From assembly GCA_030761205.1 (NCBI GenBank), contig JAULJL010000002.1, forward strand, positions 20,749,010 to 20,813,009: a stretch of 64,000 bases of DNA, given 5' to 3'. This DNA is from Fremontodendron californicum (lineage: Eukaryota > Streptophyta > Magnoliopsida > Malvales > Malvaceae). Shown piece after piece: positions 32,118 through 44,611 of the stretch. Made by a program: the position numbers and the translations under genes. The first letter of the stretch is position 1; every line of letters begins with the position of its first letter. The notes below the pieces were generated by a model, which made no database searches, was not told the DNA's origin, and saw only the letters and a program-made list of their open reading frames with translations.

Positions 32118-34625
32118 TATCGGTATGTGATCCCGTCGCGGGGGAGACGCTCGAGTGTGGTGAGGAAAAAACAGGCGGAGGAAAAAACGACTTAATTCCT
32201 GTTGAAATTAAAGGTTGAGGGTATGAAAACGACCTCAAAAAAGAAATGGAGTCGCCACCAATCTTTTTTTTGGCTAGGTGAGATCGGCCACCTATTAAAA
32301 CCGGTTTTTATAAAACATTTTAAAATTAATTAAAACATTTCTAAAACCAATTTTGTAGCCTGCGCTTTAAACCAGAGAAAAACAAGTACAGGTTCAAGAG
32401 TCGGTTACATGCGGAGAAGGATTAGCACCCCCACAACGCCCGTATAAAACGGTACCTTATTTGTCGTGTGTTATCTTGAGTCTCGGTGAAAAGTCAGTTT
32501 TAAAATTGGTGTTTGTAAATAATTCCCTTAAAAATTCATATTTTATTTGAAAATAATCCGAAATTTACTAGCATAAAATTTCCCATATTTTTCGACAGAC
32601 TCGGCAAAATATGAAATTTTTCCTTGATTTTGAAATTCTTCGAATCATCCTCGTTTTAAAAAGATATTCCATTATTGATGATAATTGATGATATCCTCCC
32701 CGACAGACCCAACAGAGAATTCATGAATTATTTTAACTCGGAAATAGTCTTGATTTATAAAAAAATATCATTATGCTTTTCATTGTATTCGAAAAATCAT
32801 AGAAAATGACCATGAACATGCAAAAATGCTACTGAGATAAAAATTAATAAACATGCATATTTATCATGGTATGGCAAACATTTTAGTATAACATGGTAAA
32901 AGAAATTATGACACGCATGAGGATGAATGTCATGGCATAAAAATGACATGGCAAACAAATGATATGGAATATAAATGACATGGCATAAGAATGAATGTCA
33001 TGTGAATGAAATTGACATGGCAAACAAAATGACATGGCATGAGAATGAGAATAAACATCATGTGAATGAAATCGACATGGCAAACAAAATGACATGGCAT
33101 TAGAATGAAATGTCATGTGAATGAAATAGACGTGACAAACAAAATGGCATGGCATACAAATGACATGGCATAAGAATGAAATGTCATGTGAATGAAATCG
33201 AAATGGCATGCAAAAATGACATGGCATATAAATAACATGGAATAAGAATGAAATTTCATGTGAATTAAATCGACATGGCATATAAATGACATGGCATAAG
33301 GATAAATGTCATGTGAGTGAAATCGACTTGGCAACCAAAATGACATGGCATAAGGATGAATGTCATGTAAATGAAATCGACATGGCAGACAAAATGACAT
33401 GGCATACGAATAAATATCATGTAAACGAAATCAACATGGTAAACAAAATGACATGGCATATAAATGACCTAATCTATGTAGGACATGGCGTAAATGGCAT
33501 GGCATGAACAAATGGTGACATGGCATACTAAATGAATGACATGGCATGTGAATGGATTACATAACATATGAATTACATAGTATGAAATGACATGACATAA
33601 TCTAAGTGATATGGCACATGAATGAATAGATTACATGACATATGAATGACATAGCATGAAAATGACATGATATAGTCTAAGTGACATGGCACATGAAACT
33701 ATCCAAAAAATAAAAGACATGGCACATGAATGAATGACATGTAAATGGATGGCATGGCATGGCATATGAATGACATAGCACGAAAACGACATGACATATG
33801 AATGCATGACATGGCATAAGAATGAATGACATGTGAATGAAATTGACATGGCAAACAAAATGACATGGCATAAGAATGAATTTATTTGAGAATGACTCGG
33901 AATTCATTAACACCAAAACCTTTTCAAGTTCCCCGGCAAACCAGGCAAAACATAAAAAACTTTATTCATTTCGAAATTCTCCAAATCACCTTTGTTTTAG
34001 AAAAGGGTATTCCTTTGTTAATAATAATTAATGATATCCTCCCCGGCAGACCCAGTAGAGAAAATTATGAATTACTTAAAACTCGAGAATATTGCCTTAT
34101 TTATTAAAATGTTATGAATCTGCAAATTGACATTAAGGCATGCATGATTACCAAAACATGATAAGCATTTTTATTGTGATATGGAAGATGAAGTAATGAC
34201 ATGGCATAAGGATGAACATGGCATATGAATGGCATAGCATGATTATGAATGTCATGTGAATGAAATCGACATGGCAAACCAAAGCTAGATAAACATAATG
34301 ACATGGCAAACCAAATGACATGGCATGAGATATGGATGTGTCATGAAAATAGAATTACATGAAGGAAATGTCATGGTAGCCGAATGGTCATGGTAATGGC
34401 ATGAATGGCATGACATGCTTAATCATGGTATAAAATGAGCTCAAACACTAAATGACATGGCAAATGGCATGCTATATGAATGATATGGCATAATAACATA
34501 AACATGAATAAAATGTCATGGTGGCCGAATGGCATGGTGATGGCATATGAATGGCCGAATGTATGGTGATGGCATGTGGATGGCCGAATGATATGAAGTG
34601 ATGATATGGCATAACATAACATATC
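32118..34625 (-). repeat. Partial 5' LTR of element C
   Basis: Begins 'tatcggtatgtgatcccgtcgcg' (expected 'tgtcg', so the terminal dinucleotide is mutated). It carries LTR landmarks such as 'ggagtcgccaccaatctttt' and 'ggattagcacccccacaacgcccg'. A block of about 220 bases at 32535-32760 recurs at 33885-34110, on either side of the long 'acatggca' array. The remaining LTR, including subrepeats and W-boxes, is missing after about 34625; the right border is approximate. Confidence 0.8.
32880..34620. repeat. Expanded 'acatggca' array with higher-order units (C LTR)
   Basis: About 1.4 kb of repeats, in two blocks (32880-33885 and 34190-34620). The core is 'gacatggca', with higher-order units such as 'gaaatcgacatggcaaacaaaatgacatggcat' joined to 'aagaatgaatgtcatgtgaat'. 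Frames on both strands (for example 33113-33400 minus, rich in Cys, His and Phe) come from the repeat and are not genes. Confidence 0.9.
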
Positions 34626-35474
34626 TCAATCAAAATAATGCATGTTCAACTTAATCTCAAATTCTCACATGGGATACTCCCATGATTTTCACTCTTTAAA
34701 GTAGTGGTAAAGTGTTTATACTCAATCAATCTCATGAAAACAGTTTTACCATATGCTTGTTTGTCCACCTATTCTCCACTATTTAGATCATACAACTTCA
34801 TAGATCAAGAGGTCTTTATTCAAGGTTGTAATGGGGCCAAGGGGCAATAATGTGGCTAAAGAATAAAAGATAAATGATATTATAAAGATTCCAAAGACTT
34901 CATAGAATTTAGAGACAAAATAAAATTTTGCAAATAAAACTTTCTCAATAATCTTTAGAAGTACATAATCACATAGGCTAAATATTGAATGTTGAGCCTT
35001 TGCTTCATTCTAATTAACTTTGTAACATTCTTTTCTTTTCCCAAAAGTTCAAGAGATGATTCATATTTTTTTTTTGCCATGGGAATGTATTTTTACAATG
35101 TTCCCTTTTCTTTTTCTCATGACTTTTGCCTTTCTCCTCCCCCACACTTATCTTTTGTATCTAACCCAACTTTTCAATAAGTATCCCTTGTTTTTTTTTC
35201 AAAATGTCTCATACATTCAGTTCATCTTTAAAACAAGGGTAGAGATATAAATGTGTTTAGGCTAGGTGTAAGATGTGGTTACTAAAGAAATAGCTCATTC
35301 AATGTACGCTCAAATTGGCTCACTAGGGGGATGTTCTCTTGGAACATCAATAGGGGATGGCTGATTTGGCCCTGGTTAAAAATCCTAATGCCTCTATCAT
35401 ATCCATGTTGTCATATGTATCAATATAGTCTCAAACGGTTTAAAGCAAGTTCTAGAGAAACATGTAATCATAAG
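34626..35474 (-). mobile_element. Athila-type element, distal 3' UTR part (left of D insertion)
   Basis: Gene-free sequence that continues, across the D insertion, from 59062-61082: removing D and one ATAAG copy joins the two parts. It has a purine-rich 'aagtgtgggggaggag' on the minus strand (35133-35152), similar to the 'aagtgtggggggaag' after integrase at 59296-59311. No 3' LTR could be recognised before the junction with C at about 34626. Confidence 0.6.
35470..35474. repeat. Target site duplication ATAAG (left copy) of element D
   Basis: ATAAG directly precedes the LTR 'tgttgcaacc'. The identical 5 bases follow the other LTR at 59062-59066. A 5 bp duplication is standard for Ty3/gypsy integration. 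Confidence 0.93.
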
Positions 35475-38400
35475 TGTTGCAACCTAAAAAATAACAGGTC
35501 TCATCGCAAGACTTTATTACTCGTTTAAGCGTGACATTAAAAAAATTAGAGGAAAAGATTACTTAATTCCTCTTAAAATAAATGAAGGTAACCTCGAAAA
35601 AGACATGGAGTCGCCACCAATCTTTTTTGGCTAGGTGTTCGGCCACCTATTAAAACCGGTTTTGTAAAACATTTTAAAATTAATTAAAACATTTTTAAAA
35701 CCAATTTCAAGTCTGCGTTTTAAACCAGAGAAAATCGAATAAGCGGGTTCGGGACTCGGTTGCTTGCGGGGAAGGATTAGCACCCCCACAACGCCAGTAT
35801 AGAATGGTACCTTATTACTCGTGTGTTATCTCAAGTCTCGGTAAAAAGTCAGTTTTTAATTTAGTATTTCAAGTTAATTCCTAATTTAAAGAAAAATAAT
35901 TCAATATTTAATTGAAAACGATCCAGAATTTATTAATTCAAAATTTTCCTATATTCCCCGACAAAATTGACAAAATATAGAAATTTTTATTTATTAGGAA
36001 AATTTTTCGAATCATTCTAGTTTTTTGAAAGAAAGATATTCCTTTATTAATGATAATTGATGATATCCTCTCCAACAAACCCGATAGAGAACTTATGAAT
36101 TATTTTAACTCGGAAATATCTTTATTTTATTGAAAATCATTATCTTTTTCAAAACATTTTAAAAAATGAATATAAACATGTGTGACATAAATAAAATGAC
36201 ATAGTAAAGTCTAGATAATATAATGCAACCTAAATGATATGATATAATTTAAATGACATAGCACATTCTAGATGAAATGAAATAACCTATGTGACATGGT
36301 ATATTCTAAGTGAAATAAAATATCCTAAATGAAATGTAATATCCTAAGTGAAATAAAATATTCTATATGAAATGAAATAACCTAAGTAACATGGTATATT
36401 CTAAATGAAATGAAATATCTTAAGTGACATAACATATTCTAAATGGAATAAAATTACCTAAGTAGCATGATATATTATAAGTGAAATGAAATGATTTAAA
36501 TGACATGGAAAATTTAAATGATATTGCATATTAAAATGATGTGGCATATTCTAAATAATATAATTTAAACGATATGGAATATAATCTAAATGACATGAAA
36601 TGACATGAAACATAAAATAATGCTATCATATAATATGCATGAAAATAAAAATAAAAATAATAATGCATGAACATAGTATATGCTAAATAATGTGACAAAA
36701 ATAAATAACTAATTAAAAAGCATAAGATATCAAGAAATATTCAAAACCATATAATAAACAACATAACATCAAAAATATAAATAAAAAAATAACAACACCA
36801 TAAAAATCACATATTATATAGTATGCATGAACGTGGAAAATGCAATGCATGAGAATGTATTTTTTCCTTTAATTAAGGGAATTCGTATATCTAAAAAGAT
36901 ATCCGGCTACCTTAGAAAAATATATCAAATTAAATATTCTAAAACAAAAAAAAAACTTTGTGATTGTTTGAAAACAATTTTGGAAAACTTAGATTAAAAA
37001 TAAAAAAAACCTAGCTAAACCCTTTTTAAATGGCTCTAATTTCCTAAGTTTAAAATCCCGGACTTGACCACCCTTAACCCGAGGTTTGTAAAATTATTTT
37101 TAGAGTTTAAAAAGACTTAGAAACTACCCTAAAATAGTAGCTAAACTTCCTAATCAGCCCCCTCTAAGTAACTTAGCCAAAACAGAAAAATGAATTTTCT
37201 TTAAATCCAAATCTGACTCCACTGTCTAGTTTTAGAACACGATTTTTTAACCTATTTTTAAAAATTCAAAAAAATCTAAAAAACATACTGGAGACTCAGA
37301 ACATGTAAAACTACACAGAAAAAAATTGGCTTCATTTTTTGGTTAAAGATAACTGCCCAGAAAAATTGGAAAAGTACGAGTACTGTGTGAAAAAACAGTT
37401 ATGCAAAACACATTTTTTTTTACCTTTGATAAAATCATTTAAAAATCAAAGTAAAAATGTTAGAGACTCTCCTAAAGACTCACAGATAGTAGCTAACACT
37501 TTTGAAAAGTTAAACAAAAATTGGCTAAGTAAAAAAAAATCACAAAGGTAGAATAATCAATTTGACCACTCTTTAATTTTCCACAAGTATGCTCAAAATG
37601 AGCATGGCTTTGAACCATTGATTGGTCTAATTCATAAATCATGTGGCATGATATGAAATACATGAAAATACAGAAAATATGATGCATGAAATGCATGATT
37701 TAAAACCTAAATGACATGGAAAATGCATGGCATCAAGAAAATGACCTAGATCTAACATGAACTTGCATGGCATTTAATGCAACCTAGGTTTAAAATGCAT
37801 GAAATACATGATAATGCAAGCACAACCTAAAGCTAAAGAATGCATGGCAAATACACAAACATATAGCATGCTTAAACAAAATACACAACCAAATATCATG
37901 AAAATGCAAACCTATCAACTAGCATGATGAAAATGCACATACAAAGCATACAACACGAGAGGTGGCCGAATGGTCCTATACTTCAAAATGAGCATGGCAT
38001 TTTCACAAACACATGATATACTAACATGCAAAGCTAAAGGATAATGCTAAATCATGCAAACATAAAGTAAAGGCACGAAAACAAATAGGCATTTTCCCAA
38101 ACACATGGATTAGCAAAATGCAAATCATTAGCAAACTTAAACACTTTGAAAATAAAAATAAAAAATGCAAGACAAGGAAAATAAACATGATAACAAGATA
38201 GTAAACATCAACAATAGAGCTAAGCAAGCAACAAAATCAAAACAAGCTTCATATTTTTGTATTTGAAGAAGATTTAAAGCATCAAAAACTTGTTAAATAC
38301 CATTAAAATCACGAAAAAGAACAAGATAACAACCATAAGAAAAAAAAGGTCCATTCGGCCACCCTAATAATATGTAAAAAAAAATTGGTTTTTTGAGGTT

Positions 38401-39099
38401 TTTTAGGAAAGTATCAAGAAAGAACATGAATAAGAAACTTACAAACATTTATTTTAAAATTAAAATCTAAAGAAACTCACCAAAATATCAATGAAAACAA
38501 CAAAATCAAGAATGGAAATGCAAGGAAAGTATAAGAGCATGGTGCTTTAAGCAACCTCTCAAAGCTATATTGCAAGCATTTCTTCGTCTTTGTTTCTTTG
38601 CCTTTCTCATCTTTTCTTTTTTTTTTTTTTTTTGCCTTTGAAAAATGGAGAGAAAATCAGCCAAACAAGAGTGTGAATGAGTGAGAGAGAGAGAGACCCC
38701 CCTTTGATAGTATAGCCGGTTGGCCTAGGAATAACCTAGGAGGTTCTAGAATTTTTTTTAACAAACTATGGCCTTCAATCCAAGATGCCTTCCATGTAGG
38801 ATTCTCACCCTTAGATTAGAATCATAAGCCCTTGAATTATGATGTCATAAATAGGCTCTCTCTCCATCCATTGGTCCATGTGTTGCAAATTCAAAGGCTT
38901 GATCACAAAAAATAACTACCTTCCTTTTCACCCTTGGCCCTTTTATGAAAAATAAAAAAATATCTTCCCTTCATTGGGCCTTGGCCGGCTGAACCCTCAT
39001 CTTCTGGCCCATGCTCAATTTTTTAAAAGCAAGAAAAGGCCCTTTTTGATTTCTTGGGTAAAATGACCTTTTTGACCCTCAAACCTAAATAAATAGCAA

Positions 39100-39690
39100 A
39101 CGGACTTCAAATTCAAAATTTATTTTTTTAATACTTCCAAAATAATGAAACACTGAATTTTGGAAGTTTTCAAAAATTTTTGAGCCCATTTGCTATTTAT
39201 TTGGATTTTTTTCTTCCAAAATTGCCCTTTTGTGCACACGAACTTTCACAATTTTTAAATGAGCTCCGAATCCAGATTTTTCTTCACCAATATCTTCCAA
39301 ATAATGGGAAACTATGATCTGGAAGTTTTCATAATTTTTGGAACTCATTTGGTATTTTTTCAGGATTTATCCGCTTGAATTACTACATAGTTGGCTCGGG
39401 ATTTGGCCATTTTGTAAACTAACTCCGAATCCGGATTTTATTTGGCCAATCTCTTCCAAATAATTTATGAATGAGATCTAAAAATTTTTAAAATTTTTGG
39501 AGCTCATTCGGTATTTTTTCGGGATTTATCTTCTTGAATTTCTTCATAGGGGACTCGGGATTTGGCCATTTTGCAAACGAACTCCGAATCCGGATTTTAT
39601 TTTGCCAATCTCTTCGTAATGAATGAGATCTGCAAATTTCTAGACCTTTTGGAGTTCATTTGCTATTTTTCCCAAATTTTCCATTTTTGC
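39100..39690 (-). repeat. LTR subrepeats, about 145 bp unit (D 3' LTR)
   Basis: Four units carry 'ttttcataatttttggaactcatttggtattttt', then 'gggatttatc', then 'ccattttgcaaacgaactcc' and 'gaatccggattttat', then 'ccaatctcttccaaataat'. They are best seen near 39240, 39400 and 39560. Homologous to those at 57640-58230. Confidence 0.8.
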
Positions 39691-40329
39691 CCTTTTGCCT
39701 CCGAAGCCTGGTTTTGCTCAAAACAAGTCCGATTTTCAGATTTTCTTTTCCTGGGCCTCTGTCATATATTGAATTGGAGTTGGTCTGAAAATGCCCAATT
39801 GTTACGATCACGTTCCCTTCCCTTCCCTTCCTTTCCGATTTGATTTTTCCTCTTTTTAGTATCGGGAATCTCCTCGTTTTTCCGTTTTCCCTCCAATCGG
39901 CTTTTCTCTCAGAATTTCTTCAAATTGAGCCTTGGGCTATCCTTGTTTAATCACTCCTCATCAATTAAGGGCTTTAGTTTTACCGAATCGGGCCATTTTT
40001 GCAATTTTCCTCAATTTCACCAAAATCTGCCTAAAACCCTAATTCACGATTTTTGTTTCGGATTGACTTTTCTTTCAGTTTTGCTTCCAAGTAGCTTTTC
40101 CATTACTCGTAGTCAGTGCTTATCTTTCATTTGGAACCTTCAATTTTGATCAATTTGATCGTTTAAGCACTTTTCCCCAAATTTTTCGAACTAGGGTTTT
40201 CTTTTATTGAATCTCCGTAACCCAACTTCTTGAACTCCAAATCTTTCAATGTAGACCTCGAATTATCAAAATTCTTTCACTATTTTTCAATTGAACTTCA
40301 AATATTGATTTTGAAAGTGGATAGACTTT

Positions 40330-40392
40330 TTCAGTTTTTGACTTTTTAAGGTTGACTTTTTTGGGGTTGACTTTTTCAAGTTTGACTTTTTA
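40330..40392. promoter_or_regulatory. W-box cluster in D 3' LTR
   Basis: TTGACT at about 40339, 40352, 40367 and 40382, each followed by a T run, spaced about 14 bases, 130 to 190 bases from the LTR 5' end. Confidence 0.5.
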
Positions 40393-40522
40393 TGGTCGCC
40401 TTCTTAGACTAAGTCTCGGACTACCACATGCAGGATGAAAAAAGTTTTTTTATATTCTGAAACATCAATTTAGGAAGAAAACATACCTGTTTTAGTGGTC
40501 CAGACAAAATTAGGTGTCTACA

Positions 40523-40537
40523 GCTGCCCCTCTTTGG
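40523..40537 (-). other. Polypurine tract of element D
   Basis: The minus strand reads CCAAAGAGGGGCAGC directly in front of the 3' LTR start TGTAGACACC. This is the expected plus-strand cDNA primer site. Confidence 0.85.
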
Positions 40538-43414
40538 CTATTGCTGAGAATCAGGAATCAGGCAAAGATAAACAAACACTAATTTTGTCCGGTTAGTGAA
40601 ATCACATGTGAAGGAAAAGGGAAAGGGGTTTTCAATTTTTCATAATTTTTTTTTTGAAAAACTGTAAATTGAAGATATTGTCCTTAAATTGAGTTCCCTG
40701 ACTAATCAAGGCTCGACCTGTCTTAAGGAAACAGGTTCGATCTTAAAACAAAATATTTGACTCATTTAAAAAGAGAACGAGTTTTAAAACAAAAAGAAAT
40801 GCCTCGACGATGGTCTCGAGGCTCGACTCATTTGATAAACAGAATGAATTCGATTTAAAACAAAAAGAAATATCTCGACGATGGTCTCGAGGCTCGACTC
40901 ATTTGATAAACAGAATGAATTCGATTTAAAACAAAAGGAAATACCTCGACGATAGTCTCGAGGCTCGACTCATTTGGTAAACAGAATAAATTCGATTTAA
41001 AACAAAAGGAAATACATCGACGATGGTCTCGAAACTCGACTCATTTGATAAAACAGAATGAATTCGATTTAAAATAAAAGAAAATACCTCGACGATGGTC
41101 TCGAGGCTCGACTGATTTGATAAAACAGAATGAATTCGATTTAAAACAAAAGGAAAGACCTTGACGATGATCTCGAGGCTCGACTCATTTGATAAAACAG
41201 AATTAATTCGATTTAGAAAAAAGGAAATACCTCGACGATGGTCTCGAGGCTCGACTCATTTAATAAAATAGAATGAATTCGATTTAAAACAAAAGGAAAT
41301 ACCTTTACGATGGTCTCGAGGCTCAACTTATTTGATAAAATAGAATGAATTCGACTTAAAACAAAAGGAAATACCTCGACGATGGTCTCGAGGCTCGACT
41401 CAATTAATAAAACATAATGAATTCGATTTGAAACAAAAGGAAATACGTCGACGATGGTCTCGAGGCTCGACTCATTTGATAAAATAGAATGAATTCGATT
41501 TAAAACAAAAGGAAATACCTCGATAATGGTCTCGAGGATCGACTCATTTGATAAAACAGAATGAATTCGATTTAAAACAAAAGGAAATACCTCGACGATA
41601 GTCTCGAGGCTCGACTCATTTGATAAAACAGAATGAATTCAATTTTAAACAAAAGGAAATACTAAGAATGATTCTAGGTTTGATTCATTTGGAAAAAATA
41701 AATTTAACTTGAAAATGAAAGGAACATACCTCGACGGCGGTCTCGGGGCTCAACGTTTTTGAGAAGCAGAACGAGTTCAATTTGGAAAGGAACATACCTC
41801 GACTGTGGTCTCGGGGTTCGACTCATTTGAGAAACAGAACGAGTTTGATTTGGGGAAGCCAAAGTTTTCTTGATTCCTGCAATGTTAGCTAAATGCAATG
41901 ATGAGAATGACATGCTTTGCAAATGCTTGTATGTTTCCTAAGAATGAATGCAATCAAATGATTGTGTCATGATTTCTAATCCATGGTTTCTTTGAGGTTC
42001 ACAGATTATCTGACTTCATGATGGAGTCTTCAATTGTTCACTGATGCCCCACTTAAGGAACCTTTCACTCAAGATAACTTTCCAAACAGTCCCAGTTTTT
42101 GACTTTTGCTGAAAATAACAAATTTTCTAACTTTATGACGGAGTCTCCAACACATTCACTGTTTTCCTTTACTTGGTGAATTTTCCATCAGGGTTAGTGG
42201 TTTCCAAACCTTTTTTAAGATTTAAATCTATTCCTTAGTAATACTCTGAAATCCTTTTATTTAAAGATTTTTTATGTTTATTAATCATCATTCAATTTTA
42301 TAATAAACAAGATGCAATCTTAAAAATGTATGAAAGAAAATATGAGACAAGTAAAATGTCATGAAAAGGATAACAAGAATTTATTGCAACAAATGTTTTA
42401 AAATTGTAAAAGTGAATATCAAGGATATAAGAAACAAACGTAAAGTTATAGGTTGTAGATGCCCCGGATGCGGAATATCTTTGACCCCTATTTTTCTGAA
42501 CCATCTGAAATTTCTTTTGAATGAGCAATTTACTTGTGTAATCCCTCAGCTTCCGTAGTTACGTCAGACTGAGTTGTTCCCCTTTCCTCTGATTTTCAAA
42601 TATTTTATCCCTCTTTACATGGAGCATTGATTCAAACCTTAATCAGTACTCGAGCCGTCCTTTGTGGGTTTTCAACTCAAGTGTCCCCCATTCTGTATTA
42701 AGTCGCCCTTTGCGGGTTTTTGGCTTAAACCTCTCCTTTTACATTCTTTTTTATTTTCATCATTTTTTGTTTTCTATTTTTTCTTGTATTCTACCATGCA
42801 TCTGAGAATTCTAAATGCTTCCAAGGTAAAAATATAAATTCAAAAGATGGGATAAATTCTGAGAATAACCTTTCAAATTAAATATCCATGCTTGATCAAA
42901 ATGGGCTTTTAAAGCACGTAATGTAGGCCAAGGTTCGGATTTAGTAAGAAAGGATAAAATAGGCCCAAAATGTGTTTAAGGGTAATTGGATCAAGGATCA
43001 TTTCTTGAGGAGAGTTCATTCTTGAAACATTTGTCCTTTTTTTTTGAACTTTTTTTTTTCTCTTTCTTTTTTTCTTTTTTGATTGCTGGCTTTCATTTGC
43101 CATTCTTTGATTTCACATTTTTCGATGTCTCTCTTTTTGCCATGATTTTTTATTATTTTTTCCTCACATTTTCCCTCCAGTGTAAAGGGTGATCCTTGAT
43201 CAAGGTTTAAAGAAAGAAATAATTTCTAAGGCTCAAAAGGGTGAGTAGGGAAAATTTCTTCTTAGTGAAAGGAATATGAAAGATGGTCATTCATCATATC
43301 AAGAATGAATATTCTCATTGAAAAGCAATTCTCAGGGGAAATAGATATATAGAATTTCCATTTTTACACTTGGAATCATTCGAATTTCCATGTGCTTAGC
43401 ATAATAATTTTTTT
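40538..43414 (-). other. 3' UTR of element D
   Basis: Non-coding between integrase stop and polypurine tract. It contains the 71 bp array (40799-41870), a non-repetitive middle, and a part after integrase shared with A and B. Short frames such as 42361-42558 plus are not supported. Confidence 0.85.
40799..41870. repeat. Tandem repeat, about 71 bp unit, about 12 regular plus 2 diverged copies
   Basis: Each unit contains 'ctcgacgatggtctcgaggctcgactcatttgataaaacagaatgaattcgatttaaaacaaaaggaaatac' type sequence. The core 'ctcgaggctcgac' recurs about every 71 bases from 40817 to about 41610, with two diverged copies near 41730 and 41800. The core is partly palindromic (ctcgag). Confidence 0.93.
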
Positions 43415-44569
43415 TTAAGCATAATACTTCTTTAATTCATCAGCATTCACGGGATTTCTGAAATCCTCCCCGTCCATCCGAGTTAAAATCAATGCTCCTC
43501 CAAAAAAATCTCTTTTTACCATATAGGGTCCTTCCCAATTTGGAGCCAATTTTCCTCGTGGATCCTTCACTATAGGGAGAATTTTCCTCAGTACCAACTC
43601 CCCCTCTCGGAACTATTTAGGACGAACCTTCTTGTTGTGGGCTCGAATCATCCTTTTCTGATACAACTGCCATGACAATTCGCTTTCAATCTTTTCTCCT
43701 CGATGAGATTCAGCTGTTCATAGCGAGCTCTAACCCATTCTGCCTTTTCTAGGCTAACCCCCATAAAAACCCGAAGGGAAGGGATCTCAACTTCAATAGG
43801 TAGCACCGCTTCCATCCCGTGTACTAAGGAAAATGGCATTGCACCTATAGATGTACGAACCGAGGTACGATATGCATGAAGAGCAAAAGGCAAGATCTCA
43901 TGCCAATCCTTATCCACATCAATCATCTTCTCAACAATCTTCTTGATGTTCTTGTTAGCTGCTTCTACTGCCCCATTCATCTTCGGACGGTAAGGTGCTG
44001 AATTATGATGTGTGATCTTGAACTGAGTACACACTTTTCTCACCATCTTATTGTTCAAATTGAGAGAATTATCTGAAATAATTCTTGCTGGCAATCCATA
44101 ACGGCATATGATTTTTTTCTTAACAAATTTGCATACCACCGACTTTGTTACATTCGCATAGGAAGCAGCTTCTACCCATTTTGTGAAATAATCTATGGCC
44201 ACAAGATGAAACGATGTCCATTTGAAGCTTTCAGGGTAATAGGTTCAATCATATCCATTCCCCACATTGAAAATTGCCATGGTGTAGTCATGACATGCAA
44301 TGGTGATGGCAGCACATGAATTTTATCGGCATAGACCTGACATTATGGCATTTTCGAGAATAACTGATACAATCTCCTTCAATCATTAGCCAATAATATA
44401 CTGCCCTCATAATCTGCTTAGCAAGCATGTGACCATTAGCATGAGTGCCACATATCCCTTCATGGACCTCTTCTATAATTCTCCGAGCTTCGGCAGATCC
44501 GACACATCTCAATAAGACTTGGTCTTTCCCTTTCTTGTAGAGAATCTCACTGTCTAGAACAAAACCCAT
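43415..44569 (-). pseudogene. Integrase of element D (frameshifted)
   Basis: The zinc-binding part (44569-44288) shows EVHEGICGTHANGHMLAKQ and CISYSRKCHN. A one-base loss then removes the last cysteine (CHNVRSMP against CHKCQLYA in A). The core (44202-43648) reads AIDYFTKWVEA, a second catalytic aspartate in IISDNSLNLNNK, and the glutamate in NGAVEAANK. The C-terminal part (43597-43415) has MVLRKILPIVKDPRGK, WEGPYMVK and LKKYYA, then a stop. No chromodomain. At least three frame breaks, so not functional. Confidence 0.93.
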
Positions 44570-44611
44570 TGCTAGCCTTCTCAGAGTCCTTTTGTCATTT
44601 TCTGTTGCTTG

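Larger units (their letters stand above)
27646..34625 (-). mobile_element. Element C: 3'-truncated Ogre/Tat-type LTR retrotransposon
   Basis: Minus-strand order: partial LTR (34625-32118), primer binding site, leader, ORF1 (31345-29104) and gag (about 28775-27646). The element stops in the gag proline-rich tail, where it joins the PPR pseudogene. Protease, pol, 3' UTR and 3' LTR are gone. The LTR is also cut at about 34625, where Athila-type sequence begins. Confidence 0.85.
35475..40522 (-). repeat. 3' LTR of element D (5048 bp)
   Basis: On the plus strand it starts 'tgttgcaacc' and ends 'aggtgtctaca'. It contains degenerate 'aaatgaaataacctaa' style repeats (36180-36600), the 145 bp subrepeats (39100-39690), and a W-box cluster (40330-40390). 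Homopolymer T run at 38610-38635. No gene is supported inside; frames such as 39562-39843 are shadows. Confidence 0.95.

Noticed and set aside
33113..33400. Cys/His/Phe-rich repeat protein frames on the minus strand (32883-33858)
   Set aside because: Product of the 'acatggca' minisatellite, which is open in several frames. No start context or conservation.
32880..34620. CRISPR-like spaced repeats
   Set aside because: Units vary in length and sequence, spacers are themselves repeats, and the setting is a plant LTR.
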